From Neolewinella aurantiaca (GTDB taxonomy: Bacteria; Bacteroidota; Bacteroidia; Chitinophagales; Saprospiraceae), in the NCBI RefSeq assembly GCF_008014675.1, contig NZ_VOXD01000029.1:1-64000 (forward strand): a stretch of DNA of 64,000 bases, in the 5' to 3' direction. The notes under the pieces are model-generated. The model did no database searches and was not told where the DNA came from. It saw only the letters and a list, made by a program, of their open reading frames with translations. The position numbers and the translations under genes were made by a program. Below are positions 47,280-56,584 of the stretch, piece by piece. Positions within the stretch are counted from its first letter, which is position 1, and each line of letters starts with the position of its first letter.

Positions 47280-49313
47280 ATGACCAAATTCCTAACGGTA
47301 ATTCTGATCGGTGTGCTGGCGGCAACGTCCGCTTTGCCGGCGCAAAACTTCAGTGAGGTTAGCGCAGCTGCCGGGATCGACGGACAGGCTACCGACCCGG
47401 TGCTCATGTCTGGTGGAGTAGTGTGGTTCGACTACAACAACGACCGGTACCCCGACCTCTTGTTCCTCAACGGTCTGCAACCGACGCGGCTGTTCCGTAA
47501 CAACTGGAACGGCAGTTTTACCGACGTGAGCGAAAGCACAGGAGTGTTAAGCATAACGGGAACAATGGGCGCTGTCAGTGCTGATTTCAACAACGATGGC
47601 TTCGCCGATTTATTCATCACAACGATGGACGGCACACCGAATGTTTTACTTGAAAACACCGGCGGCAACACCTTTCGCAACGTATCCGTTACGGCCGGCA
47701 TCACCGACGTTGCCTACAGCGCATCAGCGGCTACCGGCGATTACGACGGCGACGGCGACCTGGACATCTACGTGAGCAACTACATGGCGGGCACCGTGCC
47801 CGCAGACGGAGGACAACTGAACTTCATGTATCGCAACGACGGTAACTTCAGCTTTACGGAAGTGGCCACCGCACTGCAGCTCGACGACCCGGGCTGCGGC
47901 CTCGGGGTTACCTTTTCGGACCTGAACGATGATGGGCGGCCCGACCTTTACCTCGCCAACGACTTTGGTTACGCCATTGAACCCAACGAATATTTTCAGA
48001 ACGACTTCCCGTCTTTCTCCAGAAAAGCGGATAGAAACGGAACCGCCGCGACCATCAACGCGATGGGCATCGCCAAGGGCGATTACGACAACGATGGCGA
48101 CCTCGACCTCTACGTTACCAATATCAGGGAGAATCCGCTTTTTACGAACACCGGAGGAGGCCTTTTCTTCAACTTCAGTTCTTACTTCGCAGGCGTTGCC
48201 CTGCCCGAACTCACCAGCTGGGGAACCTCCTTCACCGATTTCGATCTTGACGGTCATCTCGACCTGATCGTTGCCAACGGACAGGTTGCGGAACTCAACA
48301 ACGAACCAGAAGCACAACGTTATTACCACAATAACGGAGACGGCTCCTTTGCCGACCAATCGGCACCGTCAGGCGTTGGTGCGGTAGTTAAAATGGCCCG
48401 CGGCCTTGCGGTGGCGGATTACGATCTCGACGGCTACCCCGACGTAGCCATCAACTCAGTACAGACGGGCTCTGGCGGCAATGAGACTACCGCCGGCCTG
48501 CTGCACAACGAAGGCGGAGAAACGGGTAAATGGCTCGCACTCGAAACTCCTGGAAATACACTTAAACTAACCCTTTTTGCCGGCGAAGAAAGCTGGCTGC
48601 GCGAGGTAGACGGAGGTTCCGGATACCTCTCTCATTCCGCGGTTCCGGTTCACTTCGGAGCGCCTGCCTCCAGTGCTCCGATTGATAGTGTGGTGGTGAC
48701 TTTTACCAGCCAGACTGCACAAACGTACACCGGTATCGCCTGGAACCAATTAACCGGAATCCGTTCCGACGGAAGCTGGTACCTGATCGACCATACTTCC
48801 CGTACGGAGTGCAGCCCGGAGGCTGCAGAACCCGAACTTCGCTACAACTGGCAGACGAACACCTCGGATCAGGAAATTTTGCTGATCGAACGTACCGAAA
48901 AACTGCCGTTCACCGTGCTCGAAGAGCAGATCGTTGAACTTACTTCGGGGGAAGTTTACCGTGATCTGGCGCGCACGCAGGATGCAGTGCTGGTTGATAC
49001 AATAGCAGGGCAGGGTCTTTGCCCCGTACTGCAACCCATACGCATTCGTGTGTATGAGGCTGCCGACCAACCCATCGTATACCCCAATCCGTTACGTTCC
49101 GATGAACTACAGCTCCAACTCCCCACAGGAGAAGGTGACCTGCAGGTGAAGTTGCTTACGTCTTCAGGCCGCATCGTTTACAAAGATCAGTTACTGGTCT
49201 CTGCCGACCAGCGGAGCATTACTCTGCCCCTGCCCGGAATTTCGCGCGGGGTTTACATTCTTCGCCTGGATTTTGCAGGCAAACTAACCCATCATAAAGT
49301 CGTCCGCCCGTGA
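47280..49313 (+). CDS. FG-GAP/ASPIC protein with T9SS sorting domain
   Basis: The 677-residue secreted protein has a signal peptide (to about 22, LPAQ), FG-GAP repeats with calcium motifs (FDYNNDRYPD, ADFNNDGFAD, GDYDGDGDLD, SDLNDDGRPD, FDLDGHLD), an ASPIC-like region at about 425-500, and a C-terminal type A T9SS domain (VYPNPLRSDELQ then RGVYILRLDF). The first ATG of the open frame lies in the terminator region, so 47280 is chosen. Its stop overlaps the start of the next sulfatase (GTGA), showing they are co-translated. It is a secreted counterpart of the lipoprotein at 41573. Confidence 0.87.
   Translation: MTKFLTVILIGVLAATSALPAQNFSEVSAAAGIDGQATDPVLMSGGVVWFDYNNDRYPDLLFLNGLQPTRLFRNNWNGSFTDVSESTGVLSITGTMGAVSADFNNDGFADLFITTMDGTPNVLLENTGGNTFRNVSVTAGITDVAYSASAATGDYDGDGDLDIYVSNYMAGTVPADGGQLNFMYRNDGNFSFTEVATALQLDDPGCGLGVTFSDLNDDGRPDLYLANDFGYAIEPNEYFQNDFPSFSRKADRNGTAATINAMGIAKGDYDNDGDLDLYVTNIRENPLFTNTGGGLFFNFSSYFAGVALPELTSWGTSFTDFDLDGHLDLIVANGQVAELNNEPEAQRYYHNNGDGSFADQSAPSGVGAVVKMARGLAVADYDLDGYPDVAINSVQTGSGGNETTAGLLHNEGGETGKWLALETPGNTLKLTLFAGEESWLREVDGGSGYLSHSAVPVHFGAPASSAPIDSVVVTFTSQTAQTYTGIAWNQLTGIRSDGSWYLIDHTSRTECSPEAAEPELRYNWQTNTSDQEILLIERTEKLPFTVLEEQIVELTSGEVYRDLARTQDAVLVDTIAGQGLCPVLQPIRIRVYEAADQPIVYPNPLRSDELQLQLPTGEGDLQVKLLTSSGRIVYKDQLLVSADQRSITLPLPGISRGVYILRLDFAGKLTHHKVVRP
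48968..48986 (+). repeat. Degenerate dispersed repeat in coding sequence
   Basis: GGCGCGCACGCAGGATGCA differs from consensus by an inserted A, the mirror of the variant at 7793. Possibly a chance likeness. Confidence 0.35.
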
Positions 49314-50932
49314 AGAACTTAACCCTGACAACAGATCTATTGATCCTTGCACTCTTCCTGTTTTCCGCTTGTGGGAACCAGACCGCCCTGGCTCCGGCCA
49401 AAGGGGAAGACACCGCACGACCGAACATCATCTTCATCATGTCGGATGACCATACCACCCAGGCCGTTGGTGCGTACGGTAGCAGACTGGCCAGCTTGAA
49501 CCCAACCCCGAACATCGACGCACTGGCGGCCGACGGAGCGCTGTTCAGCCATGTATTCTGTACCAATTCCATTTGTACGCCCTCGCGGGGCAACATCATG
49601 ACCGGGCAGTACAGCCAGACCAACGGTATCCTGACTCTGGACGACACCCTGCCTCCGGCACGGCAATACCTGCCCATGGAAATGAGCAAGCTGGGCTACC
49701 AAACCGCCATGATCGGGAAATGGCACCTTAAGGCGGAGCCTGCAGCTTACGACTATTACCACGTTCTGGAAAGCCAGGGCAAATACTTCAACCCCGAATT
49801 CCGCGCCAGCGACGCGGGCACCTGGCCCGACAACTTCGTGAAATACGAAGGGCATTCGACAGACATCGTTACCGACGTTACCCTTGACTGGCTGAAGACG
49901 AAACGTAAAAAGGATCAGCCGTTTTTCCTGATGCACCATTATAAAGCACCGCACGACGATTTCGAGTTTGCTCCCCGCTACGCGGATTACCTGGAAAACA
50001 CCCACATTCCCGAACCGGCCAACCTCTACGATCAAAATCAGCCGGACTTCGGCTCCGAAGCTACCCGGGGCGTCAACGACGACCTCCGCAATCGCATCGG
50101 TACGTCCGTATCGGACCGGCATCCGTACCGCAGCTATACCGAACAGTATGGCATCACCAAAACACCCCGGGATTCTGCCACCAGCGCGGCCTATCAGGAA
50201 TACCTCAAACGCTACCTGAGGTGCGTAAAAGGAGTCGACGACAACCTGGGCCGCCTGTTTGACTACCTGAAAGCCGAAGGTCTTTGGGAGAATACAGTTA
50301 TCATCTATACCGGAGATCAGGGATTCATGCTCGGAGAGCATGACTACATGGACAAGCGCTGGATGTACGACGAAAGCATGCGAATGCCGTTCATAATGCA
50401 CTATCCCGCAGGGATCAAGGCAGGTACGAAAAGTGAGTTGCTCATCAATAATACTGATTTTGGGCCAACCATGCTTTCACTGGCCGGAGGTGAAACGCCG
50501 GACTATATGCAGGGCCGGAGCTTCGCCGAGTACCTCGACGGAAGTGAACCGGACGACTGGAGGAAATCAACCTACTACCGCTACTGGATGCACCTCACGC
50601 ACCACGATGTGCCGGCGAACTTTGGCCTGCGGACCAAAGACTTTAAACTCATTTTCTACTACGCACAACCCTATAAAGAAAAGTTGATCGGGACCGGAAG
50701 TATGTGGTGGAAAGAGGATTCTTACCCCATAACGGCAACGCCCGTAGCGTGGGAATTCTATGATCTGAAAAAAGATCCATCGGAAAATGTAAACCGCTAC
50801 GATGACCCGGCCTACGCCGACGTCATCGCCAGCCTAAAGGATGACCTTCGGGAAATGCGGGAAGAACTAAAAGAAACGGACGAAAATTACCCCCGCTTTC
50901 AGCAGGTCATTGAGGCCAACTGGGACAAATAA
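49310..50932 (+). CDS. S1 sulfatase, possible L-galactose-6-sulfate sulfatase
   Basis: The 540-residue lipoprotein (lipobox FSAC, Cys21) has a canonical formylglycine motif at Cys89 (SICTPSRGNIMTG), metal residues in MSDDHT (46-47), GKWHLK, and YTGDQGFMLGEH. It starts with GTG overlapping the previous stop. The layout resembles heparan/galactan S1 sulfatases; next to a GH29 it fits the exo-acting L-galactose-6-sulfate sulfatase plus alpha-L-galactosidase pair known from porphyran degradation. The subfamily (such as S1_11) cannot be confirmed without alignment. Confidence 0.88.
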   Translation: MKNLTLTTDLLILALFLFSACGNQTALAPAKGEDTARPNIIFIMSDDHTTQAVGAYGSRLASLNPTPNIDALAADGALFSHVFCTNSICTPSRGNIMTGQYSQTNGILTLDDTLPPARQYLPMEMSKLGYQTAMIGKWHLKAEPAAYDYYHVLESQGKYFNPEFRASDAGTWPDNFVKYEGHSTDIVTDVTLDWLKTKRKKDQPFFLMHHYKAPHDDFEFAPRYADYLENTHIPEPANLYDQNQPDFGSEATRGVNDDLRNRIGTSVSDRHPYRSYTEQYGITKTPRDSATSAAYQEYLKRYLRCVKGVDDNLGRLFDYLKAEGLWENTVIIYTGDQGFMLGEHDYMDKRWMYDESMRMPFIMHYPAGIKAGTKSELLINNTDFGPTMLSLAGGETPDYMQGRSFAEYLDGSEPDDWRKSTYYRYWMHLTHHDVPANFGLRTKDFKLIFYYAQPYKEKLIGTGSMWWKEDSYPITATPVAWEFYDLKKDPSENVNRYDDPAYADVIASLKDDLREMREELKETDENYPRFQQVIEANWDK

Positions 50933-50978
50933 TAGTCCCCTCGAACCACGTATTGACATCATCAAAAACTACCTACTT

Positions 50979-52505
50979 ATGAGACTTTGCCTGCCCTTTT
51001 TGGCACTGCTGTTTTTCGCTCAGGCATGCCATATGACCGAAGTGAAAAACGCTGCGGATATTTCCTCAACCTCCACGGACGGTGACTTCACCGCCGACTG
51101 GGAGTCGTTGGCTAAAGTAAACGAATCGCCCGATTGGTTTGCCGATTCAAAACTAGGAATTTACTTTCACTGGGGGCCTTATGTCGTGCCCGAGCAACAC
51201 AGTGAATGGTACCCCCGGAATATGTACCTGCCCGGGCAGGAAGCCTACAAATTCCACCAGGAAAACTTCGGCGATCAGTCGGAGTTCAACTACCATGACT
51301 TCATCCCTATGTTCACGGCAGATAAGTTCAATGCCGACGAAATCGCTGACCTCATGAAGATGGCAGGGGCTAAGTGGGGAGGGCCCGTGGCCCAGCACCA
51401 CGATGGGTTTGCAATGTGGGACAGCAAAGTCAACCCATGGAACACCGCCGCAATGGGCCCCAAGCGTGATATTACCGGAGAGATGGCAAAAGCCCTCAGA
51501 GCAAGAGGCATGAAGCTCATCACTTCATTCCACCACGCCCGCAACCTGCAGCGCAACGCCGACAACGAAAAATACTGGGATGGCTGGGACAGCCACTACC
51601 CGTACAACCCCGATTGGGCAACTTCCACCGAAGACGATAAGCTCAAGTGGCTGTACGGCAACGTTCCCGAAGAAGAATGGTACCCCTACTGGCTGGCTCA
51701 GCTCGAGGAAGTTATCGACCAGTATGATCCCGACGTGATCTGGTTCGACGTGTGGCTGAATCTGATTCCCGAAGAATACCGCAAAGAATTCTGTGCCTAT
51801 TACCTCAACCACGCCAAGGCTAAGGGTAAAGAGGTCGTCATCGCTCACAAAAAGGATGATCTTCCCCTCGACGTCAGTATTCTCGATATCGAACAGGGAG
51901 GTAAGAAGGATGCCTCCGAGCGCGTGTGGCTTACTGACATTACGCTCAGCAACAAGTCGTGGAGCTACGTAAAAGGGCAAACGTACAAAGACCCTAAAGT
52001 CGTTATCCGTAATTTCATCGACGTAGTCAGTAAAAATGGTGTGGTACTGCTCAATATCTCGCCCCGGGCCGATGGCAGCATCCCCCAGGAGCAGGTTGAT
52101 GTACTGAAAGAACTCGGTAGCTGGCTCGACACGTACGGCGAGGCGATTTACAACACCCGCGCACGGATGGAGTACGGGTTCGGAACCGCAAAGGCGAAAG
52201 ACGGCAACCACGGTGGTCAGTCTGCTACCGTTAAGTACGGCCCGGGCGATGTCCGGTTTACCGAAGCAAAAGACCACAGTGCCATCTACGTCATCTTCCT
52301 CGGGGCTCCCGAAAAGGGCAAAAAGGTGAAGCTGAGCAGCCTCTCCAGCATTCAGTACCCACCGGCTACCCCGGTAAAGAGAGCGACCCTCTTGGGAAGC
52401 GGTACGGAAGTGGAATTCGCTATCGACAAATACGAGAGCTACATCGTGATTCCGGACGCCCCGATGAATGAAATGGCAACCGTAGTGAAACTCGAACTGG
52501 AGTAA
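50979..52505 (+). CDS. GH29 alpha-L-fucosidase/alpha-L-galactosidase
   Basis: The 508-residue lipoprotein (lipobox AQAC at Cys17) is a GH29 retaining enzyme. Family motifs are KLGIYFHWGPY (about 58-68), AQHHDGFAMWDS (about 138-149) and the nucleophile Asp257 in IWFDVWLN. A C-terminal beta-sandwich follows. The start at 50979 removes an unlikely extension overlapping the sulfatase. No fucose-specific kinase or aldolase is present, and the next genes fit L-galactose use, so it likely removes alpha-L-galactose after desulfation. L-fucose specificity is not excluded. Confidence 0.87.
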   Translation: MRLCLPFLALLFFAQACHMTEVKNAADISSTSTDGDFTADWESLAKVNESPDWFADSKLGIYFHWGPYVVPEQHSEWYPRNMYLPGQEAYKFHQENFGDQSEFNYHDFIPMFTADKFNADEIADLMKMAGAKWGGPVAQHHDGFAMWDSKVNPWNTAAMGPKRDITGEMAKALRARGMKLITSFHHARNLQRNADNEKYWDGWDSHYPYNPDWATSTEDDKLKWLYGNVPEEEWYPYWLAQLEEVIDQYDPDVIWFDVWLNLIPEEYRKEFCAYYLNHAKAKGKEVVIAHKKDDLPLDVSILDIEQGGKKDASERVWLTDITLSNKSWSYVKGQTYKDPKVVIRNFIDVVSKNGVVLLNISPRADGSIPQEQVDVLKELGSWLDTYGEAIYNTRARMEYGFGTAKAKDGNHGGQSATVKYGPGDVRFTEAKDHSAIYVIFLGAPEKGKKVKLSSLSSIQYPPATPVKRATLLGSGTEVEFAIDKYESYIVIPDAPMNEMATVVKLELE

Positions 52506-52550
52506 TTATTCTTTAGATTAGTACGCTGCATTGAGTACAGCTACGACCTA

Positions 52551-52592
52551 TCCGGGGCGATTGCTCTTCCTTTGAAGAACAGTCGCCCCGGA
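52551..52592 (+). terminator. Hairpin between GH29 and uxaA
   Basis: TCCGGGGCGA and TCGCCCCGGA form a 10-bp stem, extended by CTCTTC/GAAGAA. No T tract follows, so it may be an attenuator, a leader structure or an RNA processing site rather than a simple terminator. Confidence 0.5.
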
Positions 52593-52611
52593 ATTAAACG
52601 GATACTGATAC

Positions 52612-54264
52612 ATGACTCACGAATGGCTTAGGCTCGATCCTGCCGATAACTTATTGGTCGCACTGCGTGACTTCCCCGCGGGACACAATATCGACGTTGC
52701 GGGAAAACCGTTGTGTCTGCAGAATGCTGTCCGCGCAAAGCATAAGTTCACCGACCGCTCCCTGGCCGTTGGTGAGCAACTTTTTATGTACGGGGTACTG
52801 GTGGGCGAAGCCACGGAGGCCATTCCTGCCGGAGGATTGATCCACACGGGCAACGTAGTTCATGCAGCACAATCCTACGGCGCCCGCAAACAGGGCTACA
52901 CCTGGAGCCCTCCGGATGTAAGCAAATGGGAAGGTCGGGAGTTCCTCGGGTATCACCGCGCCGGTGGCGCGGTTGGCACGGCCAATTACTGGCTGGTTAT
53001 TCCGCTGGTTTTCTGCGAAAACCGCAATGTGGAAACCATCCGCGACGCAATGATCGATCAACTGGGGTACGGCCGTCAACCGGATACGATCGTCGACGTG
53101 CACCGGCTCGTAGATGCCTACCGATCCGGTGCAGACGTTGAAGCGATCCTGCAACTCGACCCGCTGCGGAAAGGAAGCGAAGTGCAGCCCGAGAAAGTAT
53201 TCCCTAACGTAGACGGCATCAAGTTCCTGACCCACGACGGTGGCTGTGGTGGCATCCGGCAAGACGCGGAAGTGCTCTGCGAATTACTGGCGGGTTACAT
53301 CAGTCACCCCAACGTTGCGGGTGCTACGGTGCTAAGTCTTGGTTGCCAGAACGCACAGATTCCCATCCTGCAGGAAGCCCTGAAAAAACGAGGTGCTGCC
53401 GGTGATAAAACGGTCTTTTATCTCGAACAGCAGGCGAGCAACAGCGAACGCTCGTTCGTGGCAGAAGCGGTGAAGTTCACCTTTGCCGGGCTCATGGAAG
53501 CCGATCTTTGCACCCGCGCTCCGGCGCCCTTATCTGCCCTTACCTTAGGACTCGAGTGTGGTGGCTCCGATGGTTTCTCCGGCTTGTCTGCCAATCCGGT
53601 TCTGGGCCACGTGTCTGACTTATTGGTAGCGCTGAAAGCAAAAACAGTTCTTGCCGAATTCCCCGAACTGAACGGGGTGGAACAGGAGATGATCGACCGC
53701 TGCGCAAGCCCTGAACTGGCCGATAAATTCTCGGCGCTCATGCGGGCCTATTCCGACGCGGCGGAAGCCGTAGGCTCCGGCTTCAAAAACAATCCCTCTC
53801 CGGGAAACATCAGGGACGGCTTGATCACCGACGCTATGAAATCGGCCGGCGCAGCCAAAAAAGGGGGCTCCGGACCAGTTGCGGATGTACTCGACTACGC
53901 CGAGCCCGTCACCAAAGCCGGCCTGAACCTGCTGTGTACGCCGGGCAACGATGTGGAAAGCACCACCGGCCTGGCCGGTTCCGGCTGTAACCTCATCGTC
54001 TTCACCACCGGCCTCGGCACACCCACCGGAAACCCCATTGTTCCGGTAGTCAAAATGGCCAGTAATTCAATACTTGCCGGGCGCATGGCAGATATTATCG
54101 ACTTCGATGCCGGGCCGGTCATTACCGGAGAAGAATCCATCGCCGAACGTGGCGAAGCACTGCTGGAACTGCTGATCGAGGTAGCCTCCGGAAAATACCA
54201 AACCGCAGCCCAACGCCTGGGGCAGGACGATTTTATTCCCTGGAAACGAGGCGTTTCCCTTTAA
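52612..54264 (+). CDS. uxaA: Altronate dehydratase (UxaA family)
   Basis: The 550-residue iron-dependent dehydratase has an N-terminal SAF-like domain (about 8-100) and a C-terminal catalytic part with HDGGCGG, GLECGGSDGFSGLSANP and STTGLAGSGCNLIVFTTG, all family hallmarks. It turns D-altronate into 2-keto-3-deoxygluconate. It is slightly longer than E. coli UxaA (about 495). UxaB follows after 10 bp. With the L-galactonate-dehydrogenase-like gene at 19154 it completes a tagaturonate route for L-galactose. Related dehydratases of galactarate exist, but UxaB beside it favours altronate. A degenerate dispersed repeat lies in the coding sequence. Confidence 0.85.
   Translation: MTHEWLRLDPADNLLVALRDFPAGHNIDVAGKPLCLQNAVRAKHKFTDRSLAVGEQLFMYGVLVGEATEAIPAGGLIHTGNVVHAAQSYGARKQGYTWSPPDVSKWEGREFLGYHRAGGAVGTANYWLVIPLVFCENRNVETIRDAMIDQLGYGRQPDTIVDVHRLVDAYRSGADVEAILQLDPLRKGSEVQPEKVFPNVDGIKFLTHDGGCGGIRQDAEVLCELLAGYISHPNVAGATVLSLGCQNAQIPILQEALKKRGAAGDKTVFYLEQQASNSERSFVAEAVKFTFAGLMEADLCTRAPAPLSALTLGLECGGSDGFSGLSANPVLGHVSDLLVALKAKTVLAEFPELNGVEQEMIDRCASPELADKFSALMRAYSDAAEAVGSGFKNNPSPGNIRDGLITDAMKSAGAAKKGGSGPVADVLDYAEPVTKAGLNLLCTPGNDVESTTGLAGSGCNLIVFTTGLGTPTGNPIVPVVKMASNSILAGRMADIIDFDAGPVITGEESIAERGEALLELLIEVASGKYQTAAQRLGQDDFIPWKRGVSL
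53507..53529 (-). repeat. Degenerate dispersed repeat in uxaA, copy 14
   Basis: TTTGCACCCGCG...GGCGCCC, encoding Leu-Cys-Thr-Arg-Ala in the same phase as the signal-peptide copies. Two or more changes from consensus. Confidence 0.45.
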
Positions 54265-54274
54265 AAAATTAACA

Positions 54275-55687
54275 ATGCTGAATCCTCAGGATTTTGACCG
54301 TCCGCAACGCCCTTTACGCATCCTTCAGTTCGGAGGTGGCAACTTTCTGCGGGCCTTTGTCGACTGGATGATCGACGTTTTAAACGAACAAACGGACTTC
54401 AACGGTGGCGTGGTCATCGTGAAACCAACCAGCCGTGGAGACTATACAGAACTCCGGGCGCAGCACGGCTTGTTCTCCGTGGCGCTCGATGGCATTCGTA
54501 AGGGAGAACTGATCAGCGACCGGCGGGTCGTAACCTGCGTGCAGCAGGTCATTCAGCCTTATACCGAGCGGGCCGCCTACCTGGCTACCGCCGAGCTGCC
54601 CGGGATGAGGTTCGTGATTTCCAACACCACCGAAGCCGGTATCCGCTTCCGGGAGGAACCGCTTCCGGAAGAGGGAATGCCAACCGAGTTTCCGGCTAAA
54701 CTCTGTTTGTGGCTCCATCATCGGTTTCAGCATTTCGGGGCAGCAGGGCGCGGCCGCGGGTGCATTGTTTTGCCTTTGGAACTCATCGGGAACAACGGCG
54801 ATGAACTCCGGGAATGCATCCTCAAGTACGCAGTGCACTGGGGCTTGTCGGATGCCTTCCGGCAGTGGATACAGGAGGAAAATCACTTCTGTAATACGCT
54901 TGTCGACCGTATCGTTTCGGGCTATCCTGCGGATCGCGCGGCGGCCATCGCCGCCGAGACCGGCCACACTGACCCCCTGCTCGTAGCCGGAGAATATTAC
55001 CACAGCTGGGTAATATCAGGCCCACCTCAAGTGGCTGAAGAACTGCCTTTTAGCGATACTGACCTCAACGTTACTTTTACCGATGACCTCGACGCGTACC
55101 GGGAGATTAAAGTCCGTATCCTGAACGGCGCCCATACCAGTATTGTACCTACAGGCTACCTTGCCGGCCTCGAAACCGTAGGCGATGTGATGGCCGACGC
55201 TGAAATGAGCGCGTTCCTGGACAGTGTTCTGAACGACGAAATCATCCCCTCGCTCGATTATCCGGAAGCTGAACTTAAAGCCTTCGCGGCCGATGTGCTC
55301 GACCGCTTCCGTAACCCAAGTATCCATCATAAACTGATGGACATCTCCCTGAATTCCACCAGTAAATTCAGGACCAGACTCTTGCCTTCATTACTGGCCT
55401 ACCAAAAGAAAAAAGGCGAACTTCCGGCGGGCATTGTCCGCGCCTTCGCTGCCCTGATCCGGTTTTACCGGGGTGACCGCAATGGAGCGCCCATTGCCCT
55501 GCGGGATGCTGAAGACCGCATTACCTTCCTTCAGCAGGAGTGGAGCCGGGTTACTGCCAACGAGCAAACAACGGTTCAGCTCGCACGTAACGTGCTCAGC
55601 AAAACGGATTGGTGGGGTACGGACCTCAACGAGGTGCCCGGCCTGACCGATGCGCTCAGTGCGGGAATTCAAAAATATCAAGCTTAA
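54275..55687 (+). CDS. uxaB: Tagaturonate reductase (mannitol dehydrogenase family)
   Basis: The 470-residue long-chain dehydrogenase has the NAD-binding motif ILQFGGGNFLRAF, NTTEAGI (about 112-118), LPLELIGNNG (about 166-175) and the catalytic lysine region around RILNGAHTS (about 288-296). These are typical of UxaB, which reduces D-tagaturonate to D-altronate. It lies between UxaA and an SDR in one operon. The loop HFGAAGRGRGC at about 150-161 is encoded by a dispersed repeat; in other UxaB-type proteins this loop is variable. Confidence 0.85.
   Translation: MLNPQDFDRPQRPLRILQFGGGNFLRAFVDWMIDVLNEQTDFNGGVVIVKPTSRGDYTELRAQHGLFSVALDGIRKGELISDRRVVTCVQQVIQPYTERAAYLATAELPGMRFVISNTTEAGIRFREEPLPEEGMPTEFPAKLCLWLHHRFQHFGAAGRGRGCIVLPLELIGNNGDELRECILKYAVHWGLSDAFRQWIQEENHFCNTLVDRIVSGYPADRAAAIAAETGHTDPLLVAGEYYHSWVISGPPQVAEELPFSDTDLNVTFTDDLDAYREIKVRILNGAHTSIVPTGYLAGLETVGDVMADAEMSAFLDSVLNDEIIPSLDYPEAELKAFAADVLDRFRNPSIHHKLMDISLNSTSKFRTRLLPSLLAYQKKKGELPAGIVRAFAALIRFYRGDRNGAPIALRDAEDRITFLQQEWSRVTANEQTTVQLARNVLSKTDWWGTDLNEVPGLTDALSAGIQKYQA
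54746..54766 (+). repeat. Dispersed GCACCTGCG repeat, copy 15 (in uxaB)
   Basis: GGGCGCGGCCGCGGGTGCA followed by TT; encodes GRGRGC in a loop of the protein. Confidence 0.75.
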
Positions 55688-55698
55688 AAACGACCACC

Positions 55699-56493
55699 AT
55701 GGATTTGAAACTGAAAGATAAAGTTGTTGTTATTTCCGGCGCTGCGGGGCACCGCGGCAGCATTGGGGAGGTAATGATGCGGGCCATTGCCCGCGAGGGA
55801 GCCATCCCGGCAATTATCGACCGTAACGCCCGTGGCTTCGGCTACGTGGAGGAACTACAGGCTGAAGGCGTCGATGCCTCGTTTTTCCAGACCGATGTAA
55901 CCAAGCCCGAGCAGATAAAAGCCGCCGTGGAAGGCGTGGTAGCCAAATACGGCCGCATCGATGTTCTGATCAACAACGTTGGCGTAAACGACGGGGTAGG
56001 GCTCGAGGGAAGCTACGAAGACTTCATGTACAGCCTTCAGTTGAATATGGTGAGTTATTTCCTGTTGGCGAAGCACTGCCTGCCGCAGCTTAAAGCCGCG
56101 AAGGGCAACATCCTCAACATTGGCTCTAAAGTCGGGTACACCGGCCAGGGCAACACTTCCGGCTACGCCGCTGCGAAGGGTGGGGTACTGGCGCTAACCC
56201 GCGAGTGGGCGGTAGACTTCGTCAAGTGGGGTGGCCGCTCCAACGCCATCATCATCGCCGAAAGCTGGACGCCTGCGTACGATACGTGGATCAATTCCCT
56301 GCCTAACGGCAAAGAAAAGCTCAAGGGTATCGTAGAAAAGATCCCTCTGGAGAACCGAATGACTACTCCGGAGGAAATCGCCAACACGGCTATGTTCCTG
56401 ATTTCCGGGTGTGCTTCGCACACCACGGGGCAGCATGTATTTTGCGACGGAGGTTACGTACATTTAGACCGGTCTTTGCTTACCCAGGAGTAA
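55699..56493 (+). CDS. SDR oxidoreductase, probable L-galactose/L-fucose dehydrogenase
   Basis: The 264-residue SDR has NNVG (about 92-95), the catalytic Ser in NIGSKVG and YAAAK (about 154-158). Its Rossmann glycine loop is unusual: SGAAGHRGSIGE in place of the standard TGxxxGxG. The start at 55699 is chosen because the family N-terminus begins there. It follows UxaB in the operon with FucP and a mutarotase, so oxidation of L-galactose (or L-fucose) to the lactone is the likely reaction, with the lactonase at 8014 acting next. Inferred from context. Confidence 0.72.
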   Translation: MDLKLKDKVVVISGAAGHRGSIGEVMMRAIAREGAIPAIIDRNARGFGYVEELQAEGVDASFFQTDVTKPEQIKAAVEGVVAKYGRIDVLINNVGVNDGVGLEGSYEDFMYSLQLNMVSYFLLAKHCLPQLKAAKGNILNIGSKVGYTGQGNTSGYAAAKGGVLALTREWAVDFVKWGGRSNAIIIAESWTPAYDTWINSLPNGKEKLKGIVEKIPLENRMTTPEEIANTAMFLISGCASHTTGQHVFCDGGYVHLDRSLLTQE

Positions 56494-56584
56494 GCTTTTC
56501 CTTACGCGAGAGCATGGCGCGTTTTTACCGTCAGAACTGCCTTACCCATTATTCGATCACGCACTATCAGATTTAGCCTTTATT

